Source: JACJVV01 sp047602755 (GTDB taxonomy: Archaea > Nanobdellota > Nanobdellia > Woesearchaeales > JACJVV01). Taken from it: a stretch of 64,000 nucleotides of DNA. The stretch covers positions 13,724 through 77,723 of the forward strand of contig JBLKOM010000008.1 in NCBI GenBank assembly GCA_047602755.1, given 5' to 3'. Positions 60,956-64,000 of this stretch are shown here, piece after piece. The position numbers were made by a program, and so were the translations under genes. The notes under the pieces are model-generated. The model was not told the DNA's origin. It worked only from the letters and a program-made list of their open reading frames with translations, and did no database searches. Numbering within the stretch: the first letter of the stretch is position 1; every line of letters starts with the position of its first letter.

Positions 60956-63922
60956 TTAGTCAGGAAGATTGCATTCATTCAAATTATTTTTAAGAAAAAA
61001 TGATAAAGAATCTGAATTACAACAATACTTATTTCCATCAGCAGATAATCTTGTATCAACAACCGGATTAAATTCACTACAATAACAATAAGGACCAGGT
61101 TTTAATAAATCTGAGAATACAGTTGCACCTACAGTTTGCTGAACACATGTTGGGCAATTAATATCTAACCGAGCACATTCTTGCAATACACAAGGTTTAT
61201 CACTTAATCTATAAGGTAAACCATTAGAATCGAAACAGCAATATAATCCATTTTCTAATGGATCACTAGTATTTAATAACCTAGTTGAACCTGAATCAAA
61301 ACAACTACATAAATCGCCATCATAATAACCAGAAGCACGCGGATTATTTGTAACATCACTTAATGTTTGACCTACTGTTCTATTATAATGGTTAGGAGAC
61401 ATAAAAAAACTACTGGATGAAATTACAGTTTGACCACAATAAGGAATTTTTAGAATACTGTATTCTTTTGGAACACATATATTTCCCCTATCACCACTAC
61501 ATTCACCACTTAAAATACGTACATAACGATCATAAATCAAATCTTTAGGAAAAAGAACATTACCATTATTTTCATAATTAAAAACATTAAAACCAGGATA
61601 AATCTTTTTAAAAATATCAACAGAAATATTATTATTTATATCAAGCATAAAAGTTTCATAATCTCCAATCTCATATTGATAATAACATTCAGCCGAATGG
61701 GGTTTATATTTCCAAGATAAAGGATTAGCTGGATCTCCATCACAACATGTATGATTAGCCATAAAATGGTTCAAAGTACGATTCTCTCGATTAGTTTTTA
61801 TTAAATTGAAAGGATAAGCAGGAATATCACTATGATACGCTACGCAATCAACAATATAAATTTCTTCTTCGGATTCGTTGATTAAATTTCCATCTTTATA
61901 GTACGATAAAATAATTGAAGACCGTCTATCAAAATTAGAATTAGCTCTAAGTGGATAACCTTGTCTATATGAAATATTAAATACACTATAATAAATATCT
62001 AAACTATCTAAATAGTTTATAACTGGTCCATCTAATGGAATAGGCATCATTGCATTAGTTAAAAACAAAGAATTTGAAATAAAATCACTTAAAAAAGAAT
62101 AATTAGTAAAAAAATCATAACCTGGATGAACAATTAAAGAATTATTAAATCGAAATCGGAATGGATAAATATCATCAAAATCTAAACTAACACTTGAAGG
62201 TTCAATATCAACAACTGAATTTTTACTATCACGCCACATTAATTGATTTGTAGTTATGATTGGTGGACCCGATGATATGCTACCTGTACTATTAATTATA
62301 AAAGGATCTTCACGACTAACAATATAACGAGTAATACCTGGTTCAATACTAAAAGAAGGCAAACCATAAATATTTTCAATTCTGAATTTAATCTCTGGCT
62401 CAATATCTACAAAAATATTAATAATTTGATAATCTTCAGCACCTGAGCTATCTTTTACAGAAATTTTTAATCGATGTGAACCTGCATCAGATTCATTTAA
62501 TAAAAAACCAGTACAACGATTTTTTACCATTCCATATTTTGGATGAATACAAACATGTGTTTCATCCATACCAAAAAAATACAAATCGGTATCATCCAAA
62601 TAATCTTGCCTCCATTTCCAATCTTCATTAAGAATCTCATAACTATAGATTAATAATTCATCATCAGGATCATAAGCTAATGGTGATAACATAAAAAAAT
62701 CACCAACATTAAGATATACTTCATAATTATTAATACCATATACGTTATAATTATCTAATGCAGGATATCTATTTCCTACAAAAACATAATATTCATATGG
62801 TGAACCTCTTATATAAGAATTCCTATCAAGCAAACGAATAAAAGAACCTCCAACATCAGGAATTCTTTCAACAGATATATTAAATACCCCCATTCTGTTA
62901 AAGATTTCATATGAATCGATCTCAATATCAAAAGTAAGATTAATCATGTCTAAATCAATTAAACCAGTTGTATCTCTAACAAGCATATTCAAACGCTCAT
63001 TTCTTACTGAAATATTACCACCATACAAAATAGAATATAATGTTTTTATTCTTACATTAGAACGAGAAAAAAAATTCATATCACGCAACAAAGTATCTGC
63101 TTTAATATAATCTAACAAAATAGGTAAATAAGCTGTTGCGACTGTATATTCATCACTAAAATCAATTACTATTTCAAAATCACCTCTACTTCTAACAACA
63201 ATATCGCTCTCATTAAATAATTGTAAAGAATCTAAATAACATTCTTCCATTTGATAATTGATGAAACCTTTAATTTGCTCTTCAATAGAATAGGAGTTTT
63301 TAATAGGATTCAGTGTAGGACTACAAACTAAATTTAAAAAAGAATCATAAAAAGATCCAGTATCAGGATCACGAAGTGTAAAATTTATGTAATGATTTCT
63401 ACTACATAATGGAACATCAACATCTCTTACTTGATGATTTAGAATACGTTGATAATTACCAAATCTTAAAAATTCAATATTAGGCATATTATGTGAATAA
63501 TTATTTAAACAATTATTTCCACGCAAATTATCAGGCCAACCTTGAGCACTTTCTTGCAAACAAGGATAACCAGGCAAAGTCATCATAAAAGCAGGTTGAT
63601 AAAATAATACTATTTTAGTTACATTAAAACCATTATATTCTTGCACATCAATTGGAAAATCAATAATACTACCTTTTTGATCTTCAAAAATAAAACCACC
63701 TTGCCTTCCTAATAAAAATAGAGCATCATCTAAAGCATTACTTAAACACATTTGAAAATATGACTCAAATTCACCAAACAACAAATCACTTTCAGTTATA
63801 ATTGTTCTAGCAATTTCTGATTTATCAGAACCTAGACTACTTACTAAAACAATAAACACAGAAAAAATAACTAATATAACTATTGCAAAAATAATAAACA
63901 AAGTAACTTGAGATTTTTTCAT
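60956..63922 (-). CDS. Large membrane-anchored surface protein, 988 residues, with C-terminal CC-type Cys-rich region
   Basis: Leader MKKSQVTLFIIFAIVILVIF: the Lys-Lys-x-Gln-x-Thr-Leu-Phe anchor common to large DPANN surface proteins. The exported part begins SSLGSDKSEIARTIITESD. The middle contains a cadherin/PKD-like stretch (LSPLAYDPDDELLIYSYEIL, SHRLKISVKDSSGAEDYQI) and many N-glycosylation sequons. The last 260 residues are Cys-rich with repeated CC motifs (HTCCDGDPANP, LYCCFDSNG, KYCCNSDS) as in the small proteins and the giant protein. ATG 63922 follows the previous stop by one nt. An earlier ATG at 63958 overlaps that gene. Confidence 0.8.
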   Translation of the reverse strand: MKKSQVTLFIIFAIVILVIFSVFIVLVSSLGSDKSEIARTIITESDLLFGEFESYFQMCLSNALDDALFLLGRQGGFIFEDQKGSIIDFPIDVQEYNGFNVTKIVLFYQPAFMMTLPGYPCLQESAQGWPDNLRGNNCLNNYSHNMPNIEFLRFGNYQRILNHQVRDVDVPLCSRNHYINFTLRDPDTGSFYDSFLNLVCSPTLNPIKNSYSIEEQIKGFINYQMEECYLDSLQLFNESDIVVRSRGDFEIVIDFSDEYTVATAYLPILLDYIKADTLLRDMNFFSRSNVRIKTLYSILYGGNISVRNERLNMLVRDTTGLIDLDMINLTFDIEIDSYEIFNRMGVFNISVERIPDVGGSFIRLLDRNSYIRGSPYEYYVFVGNRYPALDNYNVYGINNYEVYLNVGDFFMLSPLAYDPDDELLIYSYEILNEDWKWRQDYLDDTDLYFFGMDETHVCIHPKYGMVKNRCTGFLLNESDAGSHRLKISVKDSSGAEDYQIINIFVDIEPEIKFRIENIYGLPSFSIEPGITRYIVSREDPFIINSTGSISSGPPIITTNQLMWRDSKNSVVDIEPSSVSLDFDDIYPFRFRFNNSLIVHPGYDFFTNYSFLSDFISNSLFLTNAMMPIPLDGPVINYLDSLDIYYSVFNISYRQGYPLRANSNFDRRSSIILSYYKDGNLINESEEEIYIVDCVAYHSDIPAYPFNLIKTNRENRTLNHFMANHTCCDGDPANPLSWKYKPHSAECYYQYEIGDYETFMLDINNNISVDIFKKIYPGFNVFNYENNGNVLFPKDLIYDRYVRILSGECSGDRGNICVPKEYSILKIPYCGQTVISSSSFFMSPNHYNRTVGQTLSDVTNNPRASGYYDGDLCSCFDSGSTRLLNTSDPLENGLYCCFDSNGLPYRLSDKPCVLQECARLDINCPTCVQQTVGATVFSDLLKPGPYCYCSEFNPVVDTRLSADGNKYCCNSDSLSFFLKNNLNECNLPD

Positions 63923-63923
63923 T

Positions 63924-64000
63924 TTATTGTATTCTAGTAGATGGTGCCATAAAAACAAATTGCTCCCATGAAGATATATCCACTAATGTATGGTATGAAA
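63924..64000 (-). CDS. C-terminal end of a further cluster gene (start outside window)
   Basis: The frame is open from the window edge and ends SYHTLVDISSWEQFVFMAPS-TRIQ, then TAA one nt before the ATG at 63922. The tight spacing indicates the surface cluster continues beyond the window. Too short to identify. Confidence 0.5.
   Translation of the reverse strand, partial: SYHTLVDISSWEQFVFMAPSTRIQ

Noticed and set aside
31772..64000. Surface cluster as a canonical archaeal type IV pilus or archaellum operon
   Set aside because: No secretion ATPase, platform protein, prepilin peptidase or archaellin is encoded in the visible part, and the gigantic Cys-rich subunits do not fit known loci.

Overview
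The window comes from an AT-rich archaeal chromosome, most likely a DPANN lineage (Woesearchaeota/Pacearchaeota/Nanoarchaeota-like). The archaeal signs are a uS13-uS4-uS11-RpoD-eL18-uL13-uS9-RpoN operon, RadA, an OB-fold replication protein A, a Hef-type helicase/nuclease, a TRAM protein, a presenilin-type protease, archaeal TyrRS and TrpRS, and an SRP RNA. TATA boxes lie about 25-28 nt upstream of many ATGs, which points to leaderless mRNAs. Other genes carry GGTGAT-type Shine-Dalgarno sites. The lineage is inferred from gene content and from the family of membrane-anchored surface proteins; no 16S gene is present.

Layout. 1-6.6 kb: TyrRS (partial), two different class I DAHP synthases side by side, a predicted RNA-binding exosome-type protein, a presenilin-like protease and a metallo-beta-lactamase-fold protein that has lost its zinc ligands. 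6.6-7.6 kb: an XRE regulator/DUF3796 membrane protein pair of bacterial style, then the SRP RNA gene. 7.6-16.4 kb: an O-antigen-ligase-like membrane protein with TPRs, a membrane-anchored FKBP, TrpRS, a HAD hydrolase and a bacterial-type LeuRS. 16.6-22 kb: a putative HExxH metallopeptidase and the ribosomal/RNA polymerase operon. 22-25.8 kb: an unidentified structured RNA with its own promoter, a PRC-barrel protein, a TraB homologue, an M50-like protein lacking catalytic residues, and an MBL hydrolase. 25.8-31.7 kb: DNA repair and replication genes (Hef, RadA, RPA) with small companions.

31.8-64 kb: 25 consecutive minus-strand genes, running past the window edge, almost all encoding proteins with one N-terminal membrane segment behind a short Lys-rich, prepilin-like leader and an exported domain. 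They include a 3,899-residue Cys-rich secreted protein with an internal tandem duplication of about 490 residues and a cluster of CGDG...GEECD repeats, a 964-residue calcium-repeat protein with a cytoplasmic tail, six small membrane-anchored proteins, five with a pilin-like leader, that carry a Cys-Cys pair near the C-terminus, two paralogous proteins of about 340 residues with C-terminal hydrophobic hairpins, and two membrane microproteins of 39 and 46 residues. No ATPase, peptidase or polytopic platform lies inside the cluster. The best reading is an elaborate, disulfide-rich cell-surface complex (pseudopilus-like or adhesive, perhaps for host contact). This is the strongest candidate here for an undescribed system. 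The exported FKBP, the O-antigen-ligase-like protein and the SRP RNA are plausible accessories but are not genetically linked to it.
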